From the NCBI RefSeq assembly GCF_001010805.1, contig NZ_CP011477.1:2908501-2972500 (forward strand): a stretch of 64,000 nt of DNA. Reading direction: 5' to 3'. Both the position numbers and the translations under genes were made by a program. Source of the DNA: Spongiibacter sp. IMCC21906. Its GTDB lineage: Bacteria > Pseudomonadota > Gammaproteobacteria > Pseudomonadales > Spongiibacteraceae. Below, in pieces: positions 8,207-16,392 of the stretch. Each line of letters opens with the position of its first letter. Within the stretch, counting starts at the first letter, position 1. A model generated the notes under the pieces. It did no database searches, was not told where the DNA came from, and saw nothing but the letters and a program-made list of their open reading frames with translations.

Positions 8207-10420
8207 TTAAAAATGGTAGGTAAAATCGACACCGTAACTACGTGTTGGAGCGCGGTAATTGACTGACAAGACACCAAGCAGCGGTACCACCTCCTGATAA
8301 TATTCTTCATCTGTCAGGTTTTTACCCCACAATGCCACCTCCCATTGAGCCCCTTCTGCCAAGGTTAAACGACCATCGACGATAGTCACCGGGTCGCGCT
8401 CAGTACCTGGGGTATTGGCAACATCCCACCAAATTGAACCATAACGAGTGACTTCAAGACGGGGGGTTAACGACAGACCGTTGCTCAGTTCAAAGGTTTT
8501 TGTCACGCCCAGGGTAGCGGTGGTTTTAACAGAACCTGGCGCGGTATTACCTTCAAAACTGGGGTTGGCAGCAAACTCCGTCACTTCGCCATCGGTAAAG
8601 CCATAACCACCAAATACCTCATATTCAGATGGCAGCAATGCAGTAAAGTCGACATCAAAGCCTTTTAGCTCCACTTCATCAATAGACGTCACGGTTTGCA
8701 AACCGGCTGATGGGAAAAACTCAAACTGTTGAGCCCCTTCAACCACCGTATGGAAAATACCAATATTGACACTCAAGCGTTGATCAAAGAATTTGCCTTT
8801 TGCGCCTAACTCAAAAGACTCTGAAACCTCTTCCTCGAACTGGTCTTGAACAAAGATGTCACTTTCATCGACACCGGCACCAGCGCCAGCCGTAATCAGT
8901 GCCTGTCTACTCCCAAGTGGGTTATAGCCACCACTCTTATAGCCTTTACCGTAATTTGCATAAAGTGTCAGGTCGTCACCTGCCAAATAAATGAGTGAGG
9001 CTTTGGGCGAAAAATTTCTAAAGGTTGTGGAATCGTTACACGCTGATAAGGGCGTTGAAAAAGCCTGAACACACAAGTTGAATGCTTCAGGTGCTTTTTC
9101 TGTTACCTCGCGCTTTTCAACATCATATCGGCCTGCGAGTTCCAGTGTCAGCCTGTCGCTCAAATCCATTTGCATATTGGCAAACACAGCATAATTCGTG
9201 GTTTCAAATTCGCTGTTCGTGTAGCTTGCCGTGGGTGCAATCGTATCCGGGCCGTCAACACCGCGGGTCCGCAACAGGGTGCCATTAACGTCCTGGTTTA
9301 ATTCACTGATCTGATCACGCTTAAACTGCAGAAAATAGACACCAGCCATCCACTGAATACGGCCATCGGCATTTGATGAAACTCTGAACTCCTGCGAAAA
9401 AACCTCATCATCATAGGTATACATCTGGGTAAGAGCGCCCTCTGCACCACTATCGGCAATATAAGGCACGCCATCGCCACCAAAGGTTTGGTCAAAGCTA
9501 TTCAGGCTCGTGATGGAGCGAATGCTGCCAAAATCGAGCTGCCTTTCTACATCCAGCGCCATATCAAGCATTTCTTCTTCAGAGAAGCCAGCGACGTTAG
9601 ATACAAACGGTAACATTAAATTGGCATCCAGTGCTGGCACCGGTACACCGCCGATGGGCACACCGGCAAATTGTCCGTTATAGGCTGTGCCACCCCCTTT
9701 TGAGTCATGGGCAGCTAAGCGAAAATTAACACTTGTATCATCATTAGGGTTATAAAAAAGCCGCAAGCGCCCCAGCGAAGTTTTATAACGCTGCACTTTT
9801 TCGCCGGTCAGTTGATTGGTAAAAGGGCCATCGGTTTCCCGTGTTGCCGCAGACAAGGCAAACTTTAGCTCATCACTAAATGGACCGCTTAAGCCAACTG
9901 ACATCCGGCTACTACCAAAATTACCCATACCAGCAGACATCGAACCTTCGGTTTCGTCACCTGGTTGCTTTGTGGTAATAACAATGGCACCCGCCGCTGC
10001 ATTACGGCCATACACCGCACTCTGCGGGCCTTTTAAAACTTCAATTTGTTGAATATCAAATAAATCCTGGTTGAATGCTTTTAAGCTGACCAGGGGCACG
10101 CCATCAATAACCACGGCCACATTCGGGTCAGAGTTCCGCACAGCGGTTTGCCCACGTATATTGACATAAACCTCGCCCGCATTATCTTCAATAAAGGTAA
10201 CATTCGGTACCGTTGCCAAAAAATCCTTGGGCCGTTTAATACCGGCTTCCGCAATATCTGACTCAGTTAATACGTTTACTGATGAGGGGACATCCTGCAG
10301 CGCCTGATCACGCTTTGTACCAGTAACAACAACCTCTTCTACAGGATTATTTTTTTGTGCATTTGCTGATAATGCCGCAAGCATTATCGGAAAGGATAAA
10401 AACTTCATATAATTATTCAT
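8207..10420 (-). CDS. TonB-dependent outer-membrane receptor
   Basis: This is a 737-residue outer-membrane transporter energised by TonB-ExbBD. A signal peptide (MKFLSFPIMLAALSANAQ) precedes a TonB-box-like EEVVVTGTK and a plug domain (VPSSVNVLTESDIAEAGIKR, VLKGPQSAVYGRNAAAGAI). The rest is a long beta-barrel ending VDFTYHF, with the usual terminal Phe for BAM insertion. The ATG at 10420 is preferred over an upstream TTG at 10432; MKFLSF at 10408 is an alternative. Its place among acyl-CoA catabolic genes, with no siderophore genes nearby, suggests uptake of the hydrophobic substrate rather than iron. The family alone does not prove this. It ends in a strong terminator. Confidence 0.92.
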   Translation of the reverse strand: MNNYMKFLSFPIMLAALSANAQKNNPVEEVVVTGTKRDQALQDVPSSVNVLTESDIAEAGIKRPKDFLATVPNVTFIEDNAGEVYVNIRGQTAVRNSDPNVAVVIDGVPLVSLKAFNQDLFDIQQIEVLKGPQSAVYGRNAAAGAIVITTKQPGDETEGSMSAGMGNFGSSRMSVGLSGPFSDELKFALSAATRETDGPFTNQLTGEKVQRYKTSLGRLRLFYNPNDDTSVNFRLAAHDSKGGGTAYNGQFAGVPIGGVPVPALDANLMLPFVSNVAGFSEEEMLDMALDVERQLDFGSIRSITSLNSFDQTFGGDGVPYIADSGAEGALTQMYTYDDEVFSQEFRVSSNADGRIQWMAGVYFLQFKRDQISELNQDVNGTLLRTRGVDGPDTIAPTASYTNSEFETTNYAVFANMQMDLSDRLTLELAGRYDVEKREVTEKAPEAFNLCVQAFSTPLSACNDSTTFRNFSPKASLIYLAGDDLTLYANYGKGYKSGGYNPLGSRQALITAGAGAGVDESDIFVQDQFEEEVSESFELGAKGKFFDQRLSVNIGIFHTVVEGAQQFEFFPSAGLQTVTSIDEVELKGFDVDFTALLPSEYEVFGGYGFTDGEVTEFAANPSFEGNTAPGSVKTTATLGVTKTFELSNGLSLTPRLEVTRYGSIWWDVANTPGTERDPVTIVDGRLTLAEGAQWEVALWGKNLTDEEYYQEVVPLLGVLSVNYRAPTRSYGVDFTYHF

Positions 10421-10785
10421 GCATCGACCCAACTATAATTTTTATAAGATATTTATAGTGCTGAGAAAAATGGAAGAAATCCAAAGAAACTCAACGTGGG
10501 TAAATACTAGAAAATATACAAGTAAATTAAGATGGCTTTCCGCGTCACCGAACAGCAATACAAGACATTATCGCCATTACGCAAAAGCGCATTTTTTATT
10601 AATGTATCTTAGCGGACAATATCCGGCCTCAATACGGCATCTACGCTGGGATATTAATGAGAAAAAGCAGATAGGTATAAACACTATGATGGGAAAGGCT
10701 TTTGCTAAAATAGACACTGGCGAATCCTAAGCAAGCCCTGATTGTTCAAGCCCTCTATTACAATAATAGAGGGCTGTCACAGCAA
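10421..10785. other. Intergenic region upstream of TonB receptor
   Basis: These 365 bp are AT-rich and hold the promoter of the receptor (minus strand) and the hairpin terminator of the thiolase gene at the right end. An open frame on the plus strand (10419-10730) has no ribosome site and no recognisable product, so I see no gene here. Confidence 0.55.
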
Positions 10786-10789
10786 TCAG
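10738..10789 (-). terminator. Extended hairpin at the 3' end of the thiolase gene
   Basis: A perfect 12-bp stem AGCCCTCTATTA/TAATAGAGGGCT (10749-10760, 10764-10775) with loop CAA sits inside an outer pair CTGATTG/CAATCAG (10738-10744, 10783-10789). The outer arm overlaps the thiolase stop codon. No long T-run follows, so it may act as a terminator or as an RNA-stabilising hairpin. Confidence 0.6.
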
Positions 10790-12021
10790 ATTCGCTCAAT
10801 AATAATGGCTGGCGCCATACCGCCGGCAGCACACATGGTCACTAGACCTCGTTTAAGATCACGGCGCTCAAGTTCATCTAGCAATGTGTTAATCAGCATG
10901 ACACCCGTACAACCTATAGGGTGACCAAGCGCCATTGCACCGCCGTTTACATTTACCTTGTTGCGATCCAGTTTAAGATCACGAATATATTTTTCTGCTA
11001 CTACAGCAAAAGCTTCGTTAATTTCAAACAGGTCGATATCGTCTATGCTCAATCCCGCTTTGGCCAATACCTTTTTAGTCGCTGGCACAGGAGCATTCAG
11101 CATCAAGGTGGGTGAGTCACCCATATTAGCCATGGCAACGATTCGAGCACGAGGCTTCATGCCGTGCTTTTTAGCGTAATCTGGAGAAGCCAGCAACATT
11201 GCTGCCGCGCCATCTACCACACCCGATGAGTTGCCTCCGTGGTGAACATGCTCCACTTTAAGGTCAGGGTAGGCTTTGCTGATAAGGCTGGCGTAAGTGG
11301 TGCCCTCCTCATCCAGTGGGATATTGGCCAGTTTAGCAAAAGACGGATTCAATTCAGCCAGAGCATCCGCTGTGGTACCGGGACGGGGAAACTCTTCTTT
11401 ATCTAAGGCTAAACTACCGTCCTGCCGGTAGACGGGAATCAAGCTTTTGTCGAAGTAGCCATTGGCAATCGCATTGGCTGCACGCTCCTGGCTGACGGCT
11501 GCCAACTCGTCCAGAGCTCTACGGTCAATGCCTTCCAGACTGGCAATGGCATCAGCGCACACACCCTGATGGGGCTGCGGATGCATCTCCCGCAGCACCA
11601 TATTGCCGTTGTCCATGAAGGCAGGCATATCGTTACCAGCATGGCCGTAGTTGGACATCATTTCGGTGCCACCGGCAATAACCAAATCTTCAAAACCTGA
11701 GGCAATATTCGCTGCAGCAATATTGACCGCCGTAATACCAGAGCCGCAAAAGCGATCCAGAGTGACAGCACTGCTGCGGACATCATAACCTGCCTGAAGG
11801 GCGGCCATGCGACCAAGGTCACCACTTTGCTCCCCACGCTGGGAGCTCGTGCCCCAGACAATATCGTCTACTTCAGCCGTGTTCAGTTTATTACGTTCAG
11901 CAAGAGCTTTTAATACGGTTGCCCCCAAGTGCTGGGGATGAATTCCCGACAGTGCACCCTTGCCCGGTTTGCCAACACCCCGGGGAGTGCGGCATGCATC
12001 AATAATCCACGCTTCATTCAT
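10786..12021 (-). CDS. Thiolase family protein (acetyl-CoA C-acyltransferase)
   Basis: This is a full-length 411-residue thiolase. Cys92 in DRFCGSGIT is the acyl-accepting nucleophile, His367 lies in GHPIG and Cys397 in CAAGGMAPA is the general base; NEAFAVVAEKY is also present. It differs clearly from the 375-residue thiolase at 1934-3061, so the two probably handle different 3-ketoacyl-CoA substrates. The ATG has AGAGGTG 7 bp upstream. It is the distal gene of a set with two enoyl-CoA hydratases (39 and 51 bp gaps), which with the SDR dehydrogenase gives hydratase, dehydrogenase and thiolase steps. FadA-type long-chain or AcaB-type branched-chain roles are both possible. Confidence 0.94.
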   Translation of the reverse strand: MNEAWIIDACRTPRGVGKPGKGALSGIHPQHLGATVLKALAERNKLNTAEVDDIVWGTSSQRGEQSGDLGRMAALQAGYDVRSSAVTLDRFCGSGITAVNIAAANIASGFEDLVIAGGTEMMSNYGHAGNDMPAFMDNGNMVLREMHPQPHQGVCADAIASLEGIDRRALDELAAVSQERAANAIANGYFDKSLIPVYRQDGSLALDKEEFPRPGTTADALAELNPSFAKLANIPLDEEGTTYASLISKAYPDLKVEHVHHGGNSSGVVDGAAAMLLASPDYAKKHGMKPRARIVAMANMGDSPTLMLNAPVPATKKVLAKAGLSIDDIDLFEINEAFAVVAEKYIRDLKLDRNKVNVNGGAMALGHPIGCTGVMLINTLLDELERRDLKRGLVTMCAAGGMAPAIIIERI

Positions 12022-12060
12022 AGATTCACCTCTGTTTATAACGTTGCAGCAAGCTATTAG

Positions 12061-12822
12061 TTACTTGCCTTTCCAGTTTGGGGCGCGTTTCTCTGCGAAA
12101 GCCTTGGAGCCTTCAATGGCATCTTCACTGGCAAACACCGGATCGATAATCGCGGCCTGCTTTTTAAACATCTCATCGCTGGACCAGTCTTGGGATTCAA
12201 CAATTACCTGCTTGGAGGCCATAACCGCCATCGGGCCATTGGCCGCAATCGCTTTTGCCATGTCCTTCGCACCCGCCAATGCTTGGCCAGCATCCACGAT
12301 GCGATTTACCAAGCCCAGCTCATAAGCTCGTTGAGCGTCGATAAAGTCCCCTATCAAGGCCATTTCCATTGCGACCCGGGATGGGATTTGACGCGGTAAG
12401 CGCATCAAACCACCAGCGGCGGCTGCCAAGCCTCGCTTGGCTTCTGGAATACCAAACTTGGCATTGTTTGCTACCACCACTAAATCGCAGCTCAATGCCA
12501 GCTCACAGCCTCCTGCCAATGCATAGCCTTCTACTGCAGCAATTAATGGTTTTTTGGGTGGCTGTTCACACAAACCCGCAAAGCCTCGACCTTTAACCAT
12601 GGGCATTTCACCACTGACAAACGCCTTCAAGTCCATGCCTGCACAAAAAGTGTTGTCGGCACCCGTTAAAATCGCCGCTCGAATATTCTCATTACTATCC
12701 AGTTCCTCCATTGCTGCCGCAATCTCTATTGCTACAGCTTTATTAATGGAGTTTTTTGCTTTGGGACGGTTAATGGTGATAACCATGACTCCGTCTTCAA
12801 CAGTGACCAACACATCGCTCAT
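12061..12822 (-). CDS. Enoyl-CoA hydratase/isomerase (crotonase family)
   Basis: A 253-residue crotonase-fold protein predicted to hydrate 2-enoyl-CoA. The oxyanion-hole segments FCAGMDLKAF (about residues 61-70) and ALAGGCELAL (about 102-111) are conserved. FGIPEAKRGLAAAAGG replaces the more usual FG-PE---G--PG-GG segment; only the first of the two catalytic glutamates is obvious, so isomerase, hydrolase or other crotonase chemistry is open. The C-terminal FAEKRAPNWKGK is typical. It lies between the thiolase and the second crotonase and is preceded by AGAGAG. Substrates are inferred only from the operon. Confidence 0.92.
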   Translation of the reverse strand: MSDVLVTVEDGVMVITINRPKAKNSINKAVAIEIAAAMEELDSNENIRAAILTGADNTFCAGMDLKAFVSGEMPMVKGRGFAGLCEQPPKKPLIAAVEGYALAGGCELALSCDLVVVANNAKFGIPEAKRGLAAAAGGLMRLPRQIPSRVAMEMALIGDFIDAQRAYELGLVNRIVDAGQALAGAKDMAKAIAANGPMAVMASKQVIVESQDWSSDEMFKKQAAIIDPVFASEDAIEGSKAFAEKRAPNWKGK

Positions 12823-12873
12823 ATCAAACTCTCTCTATGAATGGGCAGCTAATCTCTCGCACCATAAAATTCG

Positions 12874-13656
12874 CTACTTACCCTTAAATACCGGCTGACG
12901 TTTTTCTTTAAATGCGACAATCGCTTCCTGAGAATCTTCGCTGGCCAGGCAGGCTAGCTGAGCGTTTGCCTCAGCAGCAAGCGTTTGCTGATAGGTTTCC
13001 GTCGCCGCTGCCCGCAACAGTTTTTTGGCGCTACGCAAGGCAATGGGCGGTCTTGCCGCGAGGGCTTTTGCCCAGTCTTGAGCAGATGTCAAAACCTCCT
13101 CTGCGGGAACCAGCCGGTTAACCAAACCCGCAGCAAGACAATCTGCAGCCTTCAATTGCCCACCTTCAGCAATCAGTTCAAAGGCACGCTGATAGCCCAA
13201 ATAACGCAGTAAATTCCAGCTGGCACCGCCATCAGGAACCAGACCGACATTACTGAACGCCATAACCATACGACCAGTATCCGCCATAACCGACAGGTCA
13301 CATTGCATAGCAAAAGCAGCACCGATCCCCGCCATAACACCGGGAATAGCGGCAATTACCGTTTGATCCATATCGCCAATTTGACGAAGTATAGGGCCAT
13401 ATTCTTCCAGCAATTGCTCTTCTACGGTTTGATCGGGCTCAACAACCGCAGCAAGGTCAGCCCCCGCAGAAAACGCCTTACCAACACCACTCAACACCAA
13501 TACACGAATGGCAGAATCGTGGGCTACGCTTCGCACGGCGGCCAGCAGCTCAAGACGCATCTCGCGATTAAAGGAATTAAGATTTTCCGGCCGATTCAAG
13601 CAAATGGTGGCAACTTGCTCGTTTACCTCTAAGGTAACGGTGTTGTACTCACTCAT
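12874..13656 (-). CDS. Enoyl-CoA hydratase/isomerase (crotonase family)
   Basis: This second crotonase has 260 residues and is distinct from its neighbour. FSAGADLAAV and GVMAGIGAAFAMQCDL form the oxyanion hole. The region FSNVGLVPDGGASWNLLRYLG resembles PaaG/PaaB-type 2,3-dehydroadipyl or ring-opened enoyl-CoA isomerases, in which Asp in the PDGG turn serves catalysis. The gene therefore may be an isomerase shifting a double bond rather than a hydratase. GGAGTAA stands before the ATG. It is followed by the other crotonase and the thiolase; a 192-bp gap with a hairpin separates it from the upstream SDR gene. Confidence 0.9.
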   Translation of the reverse strand: MSEYNTVTLEVNEQVATICLNRPENLNSFNREMRLELLAAVRSVAHDSAIRVLVLSGVGKAFSAGADLAAVVEPDQTVEEQLLEEYGPILRQIGDMDQTVIAAIPGVMAGIGAAFAMQCDLSVMADTGRMVMAFSNVGLVPDGGASWNLLRYLGYQRAFELIAEGGQLKAADCLAAGLVNRLVPAEEVLTSAQDWAKALAARPPIALRSAKKLLRAAATETYQQTLAAEANAQLACLASEDSQEAIVAFKEKRQPVFKGK

Positions 13657-13808
13657 GTCTTACTCCAATAACGAGAGCACCGCTAATTAATTTAGCGATG
13701 TTCTAACAGACCCCTAGCAGGCTGTTGATTTTCTATCTGCGTTGCCAGTGCGGCGTTAAAAACAGGCTTAAATTGCAACCATCAAGGCTCTAAAAATCAA
13801 ATAATAGT

Positions 13809-13833
13809 AGGAATGGGCAAAAAGCCCACTCCT
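13809..13833 (-). terminator. Hairpin downstream of the SDR gene
   Basis: The arms AGGAATGGGC (13809-13818) and GCCCACTCCT (13824-13833) pair with one mismatch around an AAAAA loop. It lies 15 bp past the SDR stop codon, and a T-rich stretch follows on the minus strand. It may reduce read-through into the crotonase genes. Confidence 0.55.
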
Positions 13834-13848
13834 GATAACACCGACTTC

Positions 13849-14622
13849 TTATCGAGGTTGCATGCGAATCGCGCCATCTAAACGAATACATTCGCCATTC
13901 ATATATTCGTTTTCAGCAATCATTACCGATACATGGGCGATCTCTTCAGGGCGGCCCAGACGTTGAGGATTCACAACGCTTTGTTCTAAGGATTTGTAGG
14001 CAGCTTCTGGAATAGTTTCAAACAAAGGCGTATGAATCAGACCAGGAACGAGGGTATTCACTCGAATGCCATACGATGCCAAGTCCCGCGCCATCGGCAG
14101 AGTCATACCCACCACGCCACCTTTAGATGCGCTGTAAGCCAGCTGCCCCACCTGACCTTCATATGCAGCAACAGATGCCGTGTTGATAATCACACCGCGG
14201 GCATTTGCACCATCATAAGCTTCGTTTTTCGCCATTTGTTCGGCGGCTAAACGGGCAACGTTAAACGTCCCCACCAAGTTCACATTAATAATTTTGCTGT
14301 ATTCTGCCAATGGAAAGGGACCATTTTTGCTCAGCGTCTTCACTGCGCTGCCAATACCTGCAAAGTTATTACAAATATGAATGGCACCAAACTTGGCCAT
14401 TACACCGTCAATTGCCGCTTGCACAGACGCTTCATCCGCCACATTCACATTGAAAAACGCGACTTTGTCCGCACCAAGCTCCGCAACAATGGCGCTGCCT
14501 CGCTCTTCGTTCATATCAAAAATAGCGACCTTGCCACCCTTTGCAACATAGGCACGCACCGTCGCTTCACCTAAACCTGATGCTCCACCGGTGACAACGG
14601 CAACTTTATCTTGAATATCCAT
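13849..14622 (-). CDS. SDR-family 3-hydroxyacyl-CoA dehydrogenase (HSD10-like)
   Basis: This 257-residue NAD-dependent short-chain dehydrogenase has the TGGASGLG cofactor loop (residues 11-18), Asp near residue 36 (IFDMNEE) favouring NAD over NADP, and YSASK as the catalytic Tyr-Lys pair. Its length, the ICNNFAGIG segment and the C-terminal MNGECIRLDGAIRMQPR resemble type-2 3-hydroxyacyl-CoA dehydrogenases (17beta-HSD10). These act on short and 2-methyl-3-hydroxyacyl-CoA as well as on steroids. This fits a beta-oxidation set that otherwise has hydratases and thiolase but no FadB-type dehydrogenase. GGAGAA precedes the ATG. It faces the AraC regulator across a 266-bp divergent region. Confidence 0.88.
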   Translation of the reverse strand: MDIQDKVAVVTGGASGLGEATVRAYVAKGGKVAIFDMNEERGSAIVAELGADKVAFFNVNVADEASVQAAIDGVMAKFGAIHICNNFAGIGSAVKTLSKNGPFPLAEYSKIINVNLVGTFNVARLAAEQMAKNEAYDGANARGVIINTASVAAYEGQVGQLAYSASKGGVVGMTLPMARDLASYGIRVNTLVPGLIHTPLFETIPEAAYKSLEQSVVNPQRLGRPEEIAHVSVMIAENEYMNGECIRLDGAIRMQPR

Positions 14623-14888
14623 GATGTTCTCCTTATTTCAGCTATATCTGGCTGTGTTACAAAGTATTCCGCTTTACTCCAACAGCAATAAAACGGGATG
14701 TTAAATCGTCTCATTCATTTCGTTGTGACCAAAAACTCAATACGCTTTTGTAATACCTCTGCGCCAACAAACAACGTAGTTCTCAAGCTAACATTTTGCC
14801 CATTAGCCGCAACAATGACATGACAAAACATGGCAGTGATATTGACATTTCATTATAGTAACCAGGTGTTTTCATCGAGTTTAAAACC

Positions 14889-15890
14889 ATGCATGCGCCA
14901 ACAGTCTCCATCTATTTTGTCAATGCCGCATTGGCCTCACTACGGGAGCAACCGGAGACCTTTCTGCGTTTAATTGAGCAAAATCACATTCCCAAAGAAC
15001 TGCTAAAAAATGACTCTGCCCGGGTACCCGGTGTCGACTTCTCCAATTTACTGCGAGACATCATGCTCGAAACCAAGGACGAGCAAATGGGCCTTGGCCC
15101 CTCACCACTGCCATTAGGCAGCTGGGCAACACTGGCCCAATTGAGTATCGCCGCTAACAATCTAGGTGAAGCCATAAGGCGCTTGGCCCGTTTTTACCGC
15201 CTGCTTCCTTTGGGTATTGATACTCGCCTGGATGTATCGGGCGATGTTGCCAGTTTCAAAATGATAAAAACGGCGGACCACCCTTTTCCGGATTACGTTT
15301 TCGAATCCTTTCTCTTTTATGTATCCCGGTTCAGCAACTGGCTTATCAACAAACTGATACCACTCATATCGGTTGATTTTTGCTTTTCAGAAACGCCGCA
15401 TCGCAGTGAGTACCGCAACTTGTTCATCACCAGCAACGTTAATTTTAACTGCGAGTGCAGTCAGTTTAACTTTCCCCGCCGCTACCTCAATGAGCCCATA
15501 CGTCAAGACAACTACAGCTTGGCGAAGTTTTTAGAACACAGCAATTTGTCCATGGTGGCCCAACGCACACAACACAAAAACTGGCGAACCAAAGTACAAC
15601 AGCAACTGATTTTAAAACTGGATCAAAACCCCAGCGTCAACGACATCGCTCAAAATCTTGGCGTACACCCTCACACACTCCGCAGCCATCTCCGCCGAGA
15701 AGGCGTACAATTCAAAGATATAAAAGATCAATTACGTTGTGAAATCGCCATTGATCTTCTGCGCAAGCAAGGCTGCAGCGTAGCGGAAACCGCTATTAAA
15801 ATAGGCTTTTCTGAAACCAGCGCCTTCACCCGTGCGTTTAAAAAATGGATGGGTGTCACACCCATTATGTATAAACAATTTAACAATTGA
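14889..15890 (+). CDS. AraC-family transcriptional regulator
   Basis: A 333-residue regulator. The N-terminal ~220 residues resemble the arabinose-binding-like ligand domain found in OruR/ArgR-type AraC proteins. The last ~100 carry the two helix-turn-helix motifs (PSVNDIAQNLGVHPHTLRSH and CSVAETAIKIGFSETSAFTR, then FKKWMGVTPIMYKQF). It is divergent from the SDR/crotonase/thiolase genes, the arrangement of a local activator. The ATG at 14889 lies 9 bp after TCGAG, a weak ribosome site. The inducer is unknown; a degradation intermediate of the cluster is the natural candidate. Confidence 0.9.
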   Translation: MHAPTVSIYFVNAALASLREQPETFLRLIEQNHIPKELLKNDSARVPGVDFSNLLRDIMLETKDEQMGLGPSPLPLGSWATLAQLSIAANNLGEAIRRLARFYRLLPLGIDTRLDVSGDVASFKMIKTADHPFPDYVFESFLFYVSRFSNWLINKLIPLISVDFCFSETPHRSEYRNLFITSNVNFNCECSQFNFPRRYLNEPIRQDNYSLAKFLEHSNLSMVAQRTQHKNWRTKVQQQLILKLDQNPSVNDIAQNLGVHPHTLRSHLRREGVQFKDIKDQLRCEIAIDLLRKQGCSVAETAIKIGFSETSAFTRAFKKWMGVTPIMYKQFNN

Positions 15891-15926
15891 TTCTAAAGAC
15901 CAGACTGCTCCCTGGCAGCCGTGCCG

Positions 15927-16331
15927 TTACGCTGAAGGTTGACTCAACTCAATCAATACGCCATCACAGGATTTAGGATGAATAAAAATCACCTTACAGT
16001 TATGGGCGCCCAAGGTGGGGGCATCTGATAAAAACTGATACCCCTTAGCGCGCAAGTGTTCAACATCTGCATCGATATCGTCACTTCTAAAACACAGGTG
16101 ATGAAGACCACCCGGCTTTTTCTCTAAATATTTAGCAATGGGGCCTTCACCATTAAGGGGATGAACCAATTCGATGCTGGTCGGCGGTAGAGGAAAAAAA
16201 GCGGTAGAGGTTTTTGCACTCGCCACTTCCTCAACACCCTCAAAGGGCAGACCAAAGTCTTCCATAAAGCGTTTGATGGCTTTATCCAAATCCGGTACGG
16301 CAATGGCGATATGATCAAGCGCGGTAATCAT
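15927..16331 (-). CDS. mce: Methylmalonyl-CoA epimerase
   Basis: A 134-residue vicinal-oxygen-chelate protein that interconverts (S)- and (R)-methylmalonyl-CoA so that B12-dependent mutase can make succinyl-CoA. Two betaalphabetabetabeta modules are visible, starting ALDHIAIAVPDLDKAI and GLHHLCFRSDD. Likely metal ligands are His7, one of His77/His78 and Glu128. Length matches the family. It is 61 bp downstream of the biotin carboxylase gene and shares its direction, which indicates that the carboxylase makes methylmalonyl-CoA from propionyl-CoA. No mutase gene lies in the window. GGAGACC precedes the ATG. Confidence 0.93.
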   Translation of the reverse strand: MITALDHIAIAVPDLDKAIKRFMEDFGLPFEGVEEVASAKTSTAFFPLPPTSIELVHPLNGEGPIAKYLEKKPGGLHHLCFRSDDIDADVEHLRAKGYQFLSDAPTLGAHNCKVIFIHPKSCDGVLIELSQPSA

Positions 16332-16392
16332 AAATACGGTCTCCAGGCATTGCTGGCATCACCTCAGTAAGCCAGCATCTGCATTATTTTTT

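Noticed and set aside
10419-10730. Open frame on the plus strand upstream of the TonB receptor (103 codons)
   Set aside because: No ribosome site, unusual amino-acid composition and no recognisable motif; it lies across the receptor promoter region.
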